Assembly: GCF_937920075.1 (NCBI RefSeq)
Contig: NZ_CALETI010000394.1
Coordinates: 1 to 17,242, forward strand
Length of the DNA stretch: 17,242 bases
Direction: 5' to 3'
Source: an uncultured Agitococcus sp.
GTDB taxonomy: Bacteria; Pseudomonadota; Gammaproteobacteria; Pseudomonadales; Moraxellaceae
Positions 1-6,740 of the stretch are shown piece after piece. Both the position numbers and the translations under genes were made by a program. The stretch's first letter is position 1, and each line of letters begins with the position of its first letter. Under the pieces are notes generated by a model. That model did no database searches. It was not told where the DNA came from and saw only the letters and a list, made by a program, of their open reading frames with translations.

Positions 1-1935
1 CATCGCTCTATTGAATTATCCGAAACGGGTTATGAGCATGTTGAGCAAATTTTGCTGCAAATGGGCTTGTTAACAGAAGGCGAGAGTTTATATTCTGCCA
101 GTAAATTAGGCTTATTGCATCATGTGATGTCAGCATTAAAAGCGCATATCTTGTTCCAAAAAAATGTTCATTACATTATTCAAGATAATGAAATCGTCAT
201 TGTTGATGAACATACTGGTCGTACCATGCCAGGTCGTCGTTGGTCTGAAGGTTTGCATCAAGCCATTGAAGCCAAAGAAGGTGTTGAGATTCAAAAAGAA
301 AACCAAACCTTGGCAACCACTACCTTCCAAAATTACTTCCGTTTATACCAAAAATTATCAGGTATGACGGGTACAGCCGATACCGAAGCACCTGAATTTC
401 ATCAAATTTACGGTTTGGATGTGGTCGTTATTCCAACGCACCGTCCGATGATTCGTAAAGACTTAGAAGATTTAATTTATTTAAGTCAAGAAGAGAAATT
501 TGAAGCGATTATTCGTGATATTAAAGACTGTATGGAAAAAGGCGCACCTGTGTTGGTGGGTACGGCAACCATTGAAACCAGTGAATATTTATCACGTTTA
601 TTGGAACAAGAAAAAATTCCTCATCGTGTGTTAAATGCAAAATTCCACGCACAAGAAGCCGAAATTATTGCACAAGCAGGTCGCCCAAGAACAGTCACCA
701 TCGCCACTAACATGGCGGGTCGTGGTACGGATATTGTGCTTGGTGGTAATTGGAAAGCGTTATTAGCACAAATTCCTAATCCAACAGAGGAACAGGTAGA
801 AGCGTTAAAAATCCAATGGCAAAAAGACCATGAAGCTGTATTAGCATCAGGTGGTTTGCATATTATTGGTACAGAACGCCACGAATCTCGTCGTATTGAT
901 AACCAGTTGCGTGGCCGTGCAGGTCGTCAAGGTGACCCAGGTTTAAGCCGTTTTTACTTGTCTTTAGAAGACGATTTGATGCGTATTTTTGCCAGTGATC
1001 GTGTGCGTAATATGATGCGTTCATTGGGTATGCAAAAAGGTGAGGCGATTGAGCATCGTTGGGTAACACGCTCTATTGAAGGCGCGCAACGTAAGGTTGA
1101 AGCACGCAACTTCGATATTCGTAAAAACTTGCTTAAATATGATGACGTTGCCAACGAGCAGCGTCGTGTTATTTATCATCAGCGTGATGAGGTTTTAGCC
1201 TCTGAAAGTTTAGCGACGATGGTAGAAGATATGTATGAAGAAGTGGTTGGTACTGTAGTAACAGAGTTTATTCCACCGCAAAGTATTGAAGATCAATGGG
1301 ATATTGCAGGTTTAGAAAAAGCTTTAGCGGCTGACTTTAAAATGGATGTGCCTGTTAAGGCTTGGTTGGATGCTGACGATCGTTTGGAAGAAAATGGTTT
1401 ACGCGCCAAAATTAGTCAGGCAGCACGTGACGCTTATCGTCAAACCCGTATCAAAATGGGGGATGACATTGCTAATATGATTGAACATCAAATCATGTTG
1501 CAAGTATTAGATCGTCACTGGAAAGAGCATTTAGCAGCAATGGATTATTTGCGTCAGGGGATTCATTTACGTGGTTACGCCCAAAAGAATCCAGAGCAAG
1601 AATACAAACGCGAAGCTTTCCAATTGTTCCAACAATTGTTGGGTGCTGTTAAATTAGAAGTGGTGCAAACCATTGCCACGATTCATATTCCTTCTGAGGA
1701 AGAAGTTGCTGCGGCACAAGCTGAACAAGCTGCACAAATGGCTGCGATGGAAATGCACATGGAGCATCCTGCTTTATTAAGTAGCGAAGAAGGTATGCCT
1801 GCGGTTGTTGATGGGACTCAGCCAGATGTTGGCAATATGGATAATCCTTATGCAGACCAATATGTTGGTCGTAATGATCCGTGTCCTTGTGGTAGTGGTA
1901 AAAAATACAAACAATGTCATGGGCGTTTAGCTTAG
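1..1935 (+). CDS. secA: Preprotein translocase ATPase SecA, C-terminal part (5' end outside window)
   Basis: SecA is the cytoplasmic ATPase that drives unfolded preproteins through SecYEG. The frame is open from base 1 and codes for 644 residues, so roughly the first quarter to third of the usual ~900 residues is missing only because the window starts inside the gene. Visible hallmarks are the HTGRTMPGRRWSEGLHQA segment near codons 71-88, the second nucleotide-binding-domain motifs NMAGRGTDIVLGGNW (about codons 237-251) and GTERHESRRIDNQLRGRAGRQGDPG (about 290-314), and the helical scaffold/wing region with HWKEHLAAMDYLRQGIHLRGY. The extreme C-terminus is a zinc-binding SecB/phospholipid-binding tail, RNDPCPCGSGKKYKQCHG, with the Cys-X-Cys-X8-Cys-His pattern. 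The linker before it is rich in Met, Ala and Glu. Identity is certain. The ATG at 52 is internal, not a real start. Confidence 0.98.
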   Translation, partial: HRSIELSETGYEHVEQILLQMGLLTEGESLYSASKLGLLHHVMSALKAHILFQKNVHYIIQDNEIVIVDEHTGRTMPGRRWSEGLHQAIEAKEGVEIQKENQTLATTTFQNYFRLYQKLSGMTGTADTEAPEFHQIYGLDVVVIPTHRPMIRKDLEDLIYLSQEEKFEAIIRDIKDCMEKGAPVLVGTATIETSEYLSRLLEQEKIPHRVLNAKFHAQEAEIIAQAGRPRTVTIATNMAGRGTDIVLGGNWKALLAQIPNPTEEQVEALKIQWQKDHEAVLASGGLHIIGTERHESRRIDNQLRGRAGRQGDPGLSRFYLSLEDDLMRIFASDRVRNMMRSLGMQKGEAIEHRWVTRSIEGAQRKVEARNFDIRKNLLKYDDVANEQRRVIYHQRDEVLASESLATMVEDMYEEVVGTVVTEFIPPQSIEDQWDIAGLEKALAADFKMDVPVKAWLDADDRLEENGLRAKISQAARDAYRQTRIKMGDDIANMIEHQIMLQVLDRHWKEHLAAMDYLRQGIHLRGYAQKNPEQEYKREAFQLFQQLLGAVKLEVVQTIATIHIPSEEEVAAAQAEQAAQMAAMEMHMEHPALLSSEEGMPAVVDGTQPDVGNMDNPYADQYVGRNDPCPCGSGKKYKQCHGRLA

Positions 1936-1975
1936 ACTCTCTGTGAAAATCAAATGAGATCAGACCTCACCCTAG

Positions 1976-1996
1976 CCCTCTCCTAATAGGAGAGGG
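1976..1996. repeat. GGAGAGGG inverted repeat (interspersed-repeat type hairpin)
   Basis: A perfect 8-bp stem, CCCTCTCC/GGAGAGGG, encloses the loop TAATA, preceded by CCTCACCCTAG. No T-tract follows, so it is not a classic terminator, although it may slow or end secA transcription. The wording (CCTCACCCTAGCCCTCTCC...GGAGAGGG) resembles short palindromic repeats that I recall as dispersed in many proteobacterial genomes. Only this one copy is in the window, so its repeat nature is inferred from memory. Confidence 0.6.
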
Positions 1997-2020
1997 AACT
2001 GAAACTTAAAGGAAAAAATC

Positions 2021-3241
2021 ATGGCTGTTGGTGATTTATCTATGCCTGTTATGCATCCTGTTAAGGGTGTACGTATTGGTATTACAGAGGCTTATATTCG
2101 TTATAAGAACCGTAAAGATTTAGTTGTTTTTGAGTTGGCAGAGCAGGCCAATACCGCTGCGGTATTCACCACCAATGCCTTTTGTGCTGCCCCTGTGCAG
2201 GTGGCAAAAGCCAATTTAGCCCAAGCCAATAGCCGTTATTTAGTGATTAATACAGGCAACGCCAATGCAGGGACAGGCACAACAGGCATGAGCAATGCGT
2301 TGCGTAGCTGTGCTGCCTTAGCAGAATTGGCGCATATTCAAGCAGAAGCGGTATTACCCTTTTCGACTGGCGTGATTGGTGAGCAATTACCGATTGCCAA
2401 ATTAGAAGCAGGTTTACCAGCTGCTCTAGCTGCTTTACAAGAAGATAATTGGCTAGCGGCGGCAACAGGTATTATGACCACAGACACTTTACCTAAAGGT
2501 GCAAGTGAGCAATTTACCGTTGATGGTGTGACTTATACCATTACTGGTATTTCTAAGGGCGCGGGCATGATTCGTCCTAATATGGCGACGATGTTAGGTT
2601 TTGTGGCAACCGATGTTGCTGTAGAGCGTGGCTTGTTGCAAAGCCTATTAGCCGAAGTAACTGAGCAATCTTTCAACCGTATTACCATTGACGGTGACAC
2701 CTCTACCAATGATGCTTGTGTGTTAGTTGCCACAGGTGCAGCAGCTAATGTCCCTATCACTGAGCGTAGCGGTGCTTTGTATGAAGCCTTTTTTGCCGCC
2801 TTACAACGTTGCTTTTTACGTTTAGCACAGTTAATTGTGAGAGATGGTGAAGGTGCGACCAAGTTTATGACCGTTAAGGTCGAAGGTGGTGCAAATACTC
2901 AAGAGTGTTGTGATGTCGCTTATGCTGTAGCGCATTCACCGTTAATTAAAACGGCATTTTTTGCCTCCGACCCCAACTGGGGACGTATTTTAGCGGCGAT
3001 TGGCAGAAGTGGTGTGCCAAATTTAGATGTCAGCAAAATTAATGTCTATTTAGATGAGGTTTGTATTTGCGAAAATGGTGGTGCAGCCGTCAGTTATCGC
3101 GAAGAGTTGGGTGCGGCAGTGATGAAACAATCCGAAATTACCATTCGTATTGTGTTAAATCGTGGTGATGCCAACGATACCGTATGGACGTGTGATTTCT
3201 CTTATGATTATGTGAAAATCAATGCCGATTATCGGTCTTAA
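2021..3241 (+). CDS. argJ: Bifunctional ornithine acetyltransferase/N-acetylglutamate synthase ArgJ
   Basis: ArgJ moves the acetyl group from N-acetylornithine to glutamate, closing the cyclic arginine pathway; bifunctional forms also use acetyl-CoA. The 406-residue length fits the family. The self-cleavage site is visible as PNMATMLGF: the enzyme is expected to split between Ala189 and Thr190, Thr190 becoming the nucleophile of the beta chain. The STGVIGE motif (about 115-121) supplies the oxyanion-hole region, and the C-terminus YVKINADYRS is typical. The start is supported by AAAGGA at 2008-2013, seven bases before ATG. The gene follows secA after 85 bases that include a GGAGAGGG hairpin, and is closed by a strong terminator at 3261. 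Whether it is mono- or bifunctional cannot be decided from sequence alone. Confidence 0.97.
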   Translation: MAVGDLSMPVMHPVKGVRIGITEAYIRYKNRKDLVVFELAEQANTAAVFTTNAFCAAPVQVAKANLAQANSRYLVINTGNANAGTGTTGMSNALRSCAALAELAHIQAEAVLPFSTGVIGEQLPIAKLEAGLPAALAALQEDNWLAAATGIMTTDTLPKGASEQFTVDGVTYTITGISKGAGMIRPNMATMLGFVATDVAVERGLLQSLLAEVTEQSFNRITIDGDTSTNDACVLVATGAAANVPITERSGALYEAFFAALQRCFLRLAQLIVRDGEGATKFMTVKVEGGANTQECCDVAYAVAHSPLIKTAFFASDPNWGRILAAIGRSGVPNLDVSKINVYLDEVCICENGGAAVSYREELGAAVMKQSEITIRIVLNRGDANDTVWTCDFSYDYVKINADYRS

Positions 3242-3260
3242 TGAGTAACACTTGAATTGT

Positions 3261-3286
3261 AAAAAGCCACTAAATGTGGCTTTTTT
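3261..3286 (+). terminator. Rho-independent terminator of argJ
   Basis: AAAAAGCCAC, loop TAAAT, then GTGGCTTTTTT. This is a 10-bp stem with a GC-rich base next to the loop and a run of six T on the plus strand, located 20 bases after the argJ stop. The A-run opposite makes it potentially bidirectional. It isolates argJ from the toxin-antitoxin genes downstream. Confidence 0.9.
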
Positions 3287-3351
3287 ATTGATAGCTTTGC
3301 TAAAATTCTAATAGTTTTATTGCAAACTGGTCTGACTGGTTGGAGGTTAAT

Positions 3352-3603
3352 ATGTCAATATGGCAATTACAACAAGCTAAGAGTCATTTGAGTGAGGTTG
3401 TGCGTTTAGCTGTTCAACAAGAGCCGCAACATATTACGGTTAGAGGTGAGCCAACCGTCGTTATGTTGTCATACCAAGAGTATTTGCGTTTGACTAAACC
3501 AAAATTAAGTTTAGTTGACTTTATGCGGCAGTCGCCTTTATTGGAAGAAGATTTGGATATTACTAGAGATAGTCAATCATTTATTCGAGATGTCGAATTA
3601 TGA
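3352..3603 (+). CDS. Type II antitoxin, Phd/YefM (VapB-like) family
   Basis: This 83-residue protein is expected to bind and neutralise the PIN-domain toxin encoded directly after it and to repress the operon. The N-terminus, MSIWQLQQAKSHLSEVVRLA, has the Phd/YefM pattern (x-W-x-L-x-x-A-K-x-x-L-S-x-V-V). It is followed by the strand I-T-V-R-G-E-P-T-V-V-M-L and the YQEYLRL helix; the C-terminal tail is acidic and probably wraps the toxin. I chose the ATG at 3352 because GGAGG lies at 3342-3346, five bases upstream; a TTG at 3340 would add four residues but would place that site inside the gene. The stop overlaps the toxin start as ATGA. Family is confident; the true partner is inferred from adjacency. 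Confidence 0.9.
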   Translation: MSIWQLQQAKSHLSEVVRLAVQQEPQHITVRGEPTVVMLSYQEYLRLTKPKLSLVDFMRQSPLLEEDLDITRDSQSFIRDVEL

Positions 3604-4013
3604 GCTATTTATTAGATACCAATGTTTTATCTGAGCTAGTACGTAAAGAACCATCAGAAAAGTTACGTAAATGGTTAAATAATACCCCAGATAATCTTTT
3701 ATATATCAGTGTGTTGACTTTGGGTGAATTACGCAAAGGGGCTGAAAAAATTACCGATATTAAACGTCGTGAACGTGTGTTAATTTGGTTAGAGCAAGAA
3801 TTACCTGCTTGGTTTGACAGTCGAGTATTACCCATTGATGCGGCTATTGCAGATACATGGGGGCGACTTAATGCAACAATTAACCGACCTCTACCTGTGA
3901 TTGATAGTTTGTTAGCAGCAACAGCATTACAACATCATTTACGCTTAGTGACACGTAATCATAAGGATTTTGACTTTCCATCTTTGAATGTTATTAATCC
4001 TTGGGAACTTTAA
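3600..4013 (+). CDS. Type II toxin, VapC/FitB-like PIN-domain ribonuclease
   Basis: A 137-residue PIN-domain protein, expected to be a magnesium-dependent endoribonuclease that inhibits translation when freed from its antitoxin. The acidic active-site set is intact: Asp6 in LLDTNVLSEL, Glu43 in LGELRKG, Asp102 in PVIDSLLAATA, and the late acidic patch NHKDFDF (Asp123/Asp125). Length and the motif TRNHKDF match the FitB/VapC group. It starts in the four-base ATGA overlap with the antitoxin gene, so the two are probably translationally coupled. The stop at 4011-4013 is only two bases before the ATG of the Nudix gene, and the GGGA that could serve as that gene's ribosome site lies inside the last codons here. 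The RNA target cannot be read from sequence. Confidence 0.92.
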   Translation: MSYLLDTNVLSELVRKEPSEKLRKWLNNTPDNLLYISVLTLGELRKGAEKITDIKRRERVLIWLEQELPAWFDSRVLPIDAAIADTWGRLNATINRPLPVIDSLLAATALQHHLRLVTRNHKDFDFPSLNVINPWEL

Positions 4014-4015
4014 TT

Positions 4016-4957
4016 ATGCTTAACGTTGTTGCTGCGGTTATTCACAATTCACACGGCCAATTATTATTGGCACAACGGCCATTACACAAACACCAAGGTG
4101 GGTTATGGGAGTTTGCAGGTGGCAAGGTTGATGCAGGTGAAACGGCCGAACAAGCTTTAGTGCGTGAATTACAAGAAGAACTAGGTATTACTGCTACGCA
4201 ATACCGGTCATTGTTAACGGTTGAGCATCATTATCCCGATAAATCAGTACGTTTGAATGTGTTTAGAGTGACAGCCTTTGACGGGGAAGCACATGGCGCA
4301 GAAGGGCAACCTATTGCATGGGTAAAGCCCGAAAATTTATATGATTATCAATTTCCAGCCGCGAATACACCTATTTTAAAAGCGGCAGTTTTACCTGATA
4401 TGTATTGTATGACGCCAGAGCCAACTGACGTGGGCGGTGATTTATTCGCATGGTTAAATCAGCATTTAGCCCAACACAGTTTTTTATGTTTGCGAGCCAA
4501 ACAACTTAGTGAAGCACAATATTTAACCTTAGCCCAAAAAGTCGCAGATTTATGCCAACAACGTCAATCTACGTTAATTATTCATCAACATTATCAACTA
4601 TTAGCCCAACTCCCTTTTGCCAAAGGAGTGCACTTAACCAGCCAACAATTAGCACAAGGTCAATCACGGCAACAATTCGCCCTGAGCCCTGAACAGTATT
4701 TGTGGGTATCAACACATGATCAGCAAGACTTAGCTAAAGCGTGGCAGATTGGTGCAGATGCAGCAACCTTATCGCCTGTGTGTCCAACCGCCTCACACCC
4801 CACACAGTCAGCAATGGGTTGGCAAGTTTTTCAGGACACGGTAAAAACAGCAAAGTTGCCTGTTTATGCTTTAGGAGGGATGACCAAAGAGGATGTTGGC
4901 CTTGCCCAACAACAGGGTGGGCAAGGTGTTGCGGGTATAAGGGGGTTATTTACTTAA
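4016..4957 (+). CDS. Nudix (MutT-like) hydrolase fused to thiamine-phosphate-synthase-like domain
   Basis: A 313-residue two-domain protein. The N-terminal half is a MutT-type Nudix hydrolase with a complete Nudix box at residues 36-58: G36, E42, R50, E51, E54, E55, G57. This family cleaves nucleoside diphosphate derivatives such as 8-oxo-dGTP. The LLLAQRPLHKHQGGLWEFAGGK segment is typical of MutT. The C-terminal half (about 150-313) resembles ThiE/TenI TIM-barrel proteins, ending with VYALGGM near 285 and GVAGIRGLF, but looks divergent and may lack synthase activity. The fusion is known in gammaproteobacteria. I chose the ATG at 4016 with GGGA at 4003-4006; a TTG at 4001 would add five residues. 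It overlaps the convergent pilH-like gene by 12 bases. 8-oxo-dGTP repair is likely; a thiamine role is unproven. Confidence 0.9.
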   Translation: MLNVVAAVIHNSHGQLLLAQRPLHKHQGGLWEFAGGKVDAGETAEQALVRELQEELGITATQYRSLLTVEHHYPDKSVRLNVFRVTAFDGEAHGAEGQPIAWVKPENLYDYQFPAANTPILKAAVLPDMYCMTPEPTDVGGDLFAWLNQHLAQHSFLCLRAKQLSEAQYLTLAQKVADLCQQRQSTLIIHQHYQLLAQLPFAKGVHLTSQQLAQGQSRQQFALSPEQYLWVSTHDQQDLAKAWQIGADAATLSPVCPTASHPTQSAMGWQVFQDTVKTAKLPVYALGGMTKEDVGLAQQQGGQGVAGIRGLFT

Positions 4958-5311
4958 AACCTTGTTTACCGCTGCAATCAGTTCAGCCTCAACGACGGGT
5001 TTGGTTAAATATTCACTGGCACCTTGGCGCATTCCCCACATTCTATCGGTGGTTTGGCTTTTGGTACTTACCATAATCACAGGAATATGCGCAGTGTCGG
5101 AGTCTTTAGTAATTTTACGGGTTGCCTGAAAGCCATTAGTTTCGGGCATTACTATATCCATTAAAATAACATCGGGTTTGCTTTTTTTGGCAGCAGCAAT
5201 ACCCAGTTCACCCGTGTTGGCAAAAGAGCAAATATGTCCATGTTTTTGTAGCATTTGGCTTAAGCCAGCTTGTTCGGTGGGAGAATCATCAATAATTAAA
5301 ACGTGTGCCAT
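4946..5311 (-). CDS. Stand-alone response regulator, PilH-like (twitching motility)
   Basis: A 121-residue single receiver domain with no output domain. Key residues are all present: acidic pair Asp8/Asp9, phosphoacceptor Asp52 in LMDIVMP, switch residue Ser82 and Lys104 in YLTKPV. The wording IIDDSPTE at the start, MDIVMPETNGFQATRKITKD and the late WGMRQGASEYLTKPV closely match PilH of the Pseudomonas Pil-Chp system, which controls type IV pilus retraction through phosphate flow from ChpA. The usual neighbours pilG, pilI and pilJ are absent; the next gene upstream on this strand is dgt, 33 bases away, so it could be cotranscribed with dgt. GAGG sits six bases before the ATG. It could instead serve another histidine kinase. 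Confidence 0.85.
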   Translation of the reverse strand: MAHVLIIDDSPTEQAGLSQMLQKHGHICSFANTGELGIAAAKKSKPDVILMDIVMPETNGFQATRKITKDSDTAHIPVIMVSTKSQTTDRMWGMRQGASEYLTKPVVEAELIAAVNKVLSK

Positions 5312-5344
5312 AATCTGCCTCAGTGAGTTCTTTTGTTCTCTTTA

Positions 5345-6676
5345 TTAGGGTTGAATACCCTGTAAACTTTGTGCTAAAGATAACGCATGATGGTCTGATA
5401 AACTAGCGATAAAATCAAGCATTTGCATTAAACTTAAGTACAAATTTTCATTTTCCGCAAGTCTATAATTCGCAACCAATTGTTGTAGGCGTTGTTGTTT
5501 AAAACTGAGCGGCTGTTGTTTGTAACGAGCAATACTCATTTCAGAAAAAGCCGTGAGTAATGTATGTAAACTGGCATAAGCGGCAAGTTCTAATTGAGCT
5601 TTTTGCGGATGATTAAAAATCCGTTGTCGTGCAAGGTCTTTGGCTAAATCAATGCCCTCAGACAGGCTAGCTTTACAATAATTTAATAAACTACCTTTGA
5701 GTTGACCTGTTAATAAGGCTTCTTGTTGTTCGGCAAAGGCATTAGCCACGGCATTGACTAATTTTTCGATCGCCTTACCACGAAGTGCGGCAATTTTTTG
5801 TAAGTCAGGCACATCTTGTTTGAGTTCTGGTGGTGGGGGCAAATCATCTAATAATTGCAAAAATAAAGGTTCAACTTCCTCATAACGCAACATACCTAAA
5901 GCTAAACCATCTTCTAAATCAATTAAGGTATAACAAATATCATCAGCCGCTTCTAATAAATAGGCGAGAGGATGACGGCACCATCTAAAATCACCTTGTT
6001 GAATTAGGCCAAGCTGTTGAGCAACTTGTTGCAGTAAAAGTTTTTCGGTTTGGTAACAGCCAAATTTAGCGCGTTTGTGACTAGCCACGCCGCCTGCAAT
6101 GGGTTGTGATAACCACGGGTATTTAAAATAAGCGCCTAATGTGGCATACGTCAGACGCATACCCCCTTCATTGGGATGGTACTCTAGTTGACTTAAAATT
6201 CTAAAACCTTGGGCATTGCCTTCAAATTGGCATAAATCGGCAAATTGAGCAGGTGGCAATAACGCCATTAATTGCGCTTGTTGGGGCAACAAAAACCAAT
6301 CACGAATCGCATATTCGCCTGCATGACCAAACGGTGGATTGCCAATATCATGGGCTAAACAGGCAGCTTGAATAATAGCACCGACATCAGCAGGAGAGAC
6401 CCAATGGGGCAATTCGTTGATGATTTTCTCGGCTGCCAACATGCCCAAACTCCGCCCCACACACGAGACTTCTAAACTGTGGGTTAAGCGTGTGTGTACT
6501 GCGTCATGTTGGGCGAGGGGATGTACTTGGGTTTTGCGATTAAGACGCCTAAAACCGCCCGAAAACACAATACGGTCATAATCTTTATGAAAAGGACTGC
6601 GAGCGGTTTCATCATGAGGCTTACGACTACCTAAACGATTTGCATTTAATAAATGTTGCCATGACATCATCGTCAT
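5345..6676 (-). CDS. dgt: Deoxyguanosinetriphosphate triphosphohydrolase (dGTPase), HD superfamily
   Basis: Hydrolyses dGTP to deoxyguanosine and triphosphate, tuning dNTP pools. The N-terminus carries SPFHKDYDRIVFSGGFRRLNRKTQVHP, characteristic of proteobacterial dGTPases. The HD metal site is complete: His66 in RLTHSLEV, His109-Asp110 in LAHDIGNPPFGHAGE, and a downstream Asp in LLEAADDICYTLIDLEDG. I chose the ATG at 6676 (443 residues) because AGGA lies eight bases upstream and homologues start close to the SWQHLLN segment; the longer frame back to 6748 would add 24 residues with no family resemblance and run into the divergent gene. Two further ATGs follow within nine bases. It is divergent from the phosphoketolase-like gene, with 64 bases between the starts. 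Confidence 0.95.
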   Translation of the reverse strand: MTMMSWQHLLNANRLGSRKPHDETARSPFHKDYDRIVFSGGFRRLNRKTQVHPLAQHDAVHTRLTHSLEVSCVGRSLGMLAAEKIINELPHWVSPADVGAIIQAACLAHDIGNPPFGHAGEYAIRDWFLLPQQAQLMALLPPAQFADLCQFEGNAQGFRILSQLEYHPNEGGMRLTYATLGAYFKYPWLSQPIAGGVASHKRAKFGCYQTEKLLLQQVAQQLGLIQQGDFRWCRHPLAYLLEAADDICYTLIDLEDGLALGMLRYEEVEPLFLQLLDDLPPPPELKQDVPDLQKIAALRGKAIEKLVNAVANAFAEQQEALLTGQLKGSLLNYCKASLSEGIDLAKDLARQRIFNHPQKAQLELAAYASLHTLLTAFSEMSIARYKQQPLSFKQQRLQQLVANYRLAENENLYLSLMQMLDFIASLSDHHALSLAQSLQGIQP

Positions 6677-6740
6677 ATAATTTTTCCTGTTATATTCTAG
6701 ATATAGCTTAACTGATAATACTAAATCATAAGGAATAAAT
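6677..6740. promoter_or_regulatory. Divergent promoter region dgt / phosphoketolase-like gene
   Basis: These 64 bases separate two divergent starts and must hold both promoters, unless one lies inside the opposite gene. For dgt (minus strand), TTATCA and TATAAC spaced 18 bases form a plausible sigma-70 pair. For the plus-strand gene, GATAAT at 6714-6719 is a possible -10 without a clear -35. AAGGAA at 6731-6736 serves as ribosome site for the plus gene. Promoter elements are weak matches, judged by eye. Confidence 0.4.

Noticed and set aside
2533..2862. 109-residue open frame on the minus strand inside argJ
   Set aside because: It lies fully inside a certain gene on the opposite strand, lacks a ribosome site and resembles no family I know; it is a shadow of argJ codon use.
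3288..3320. Promoter of the toxin-antitoxin operon with TTGATA at 3288-3293
   Set aside because: No acceptable -10 box at normal spacing; a promoter must exist nearby but cannot be placed.
4741..5076. 111-residue plus-strand open frame bridging the Nudix fusion and the pilH-like gene
   Set aside because: It overlaps two well-supported genes in other frames and its Cys/Trp-rich translation has no recognisable pattern.
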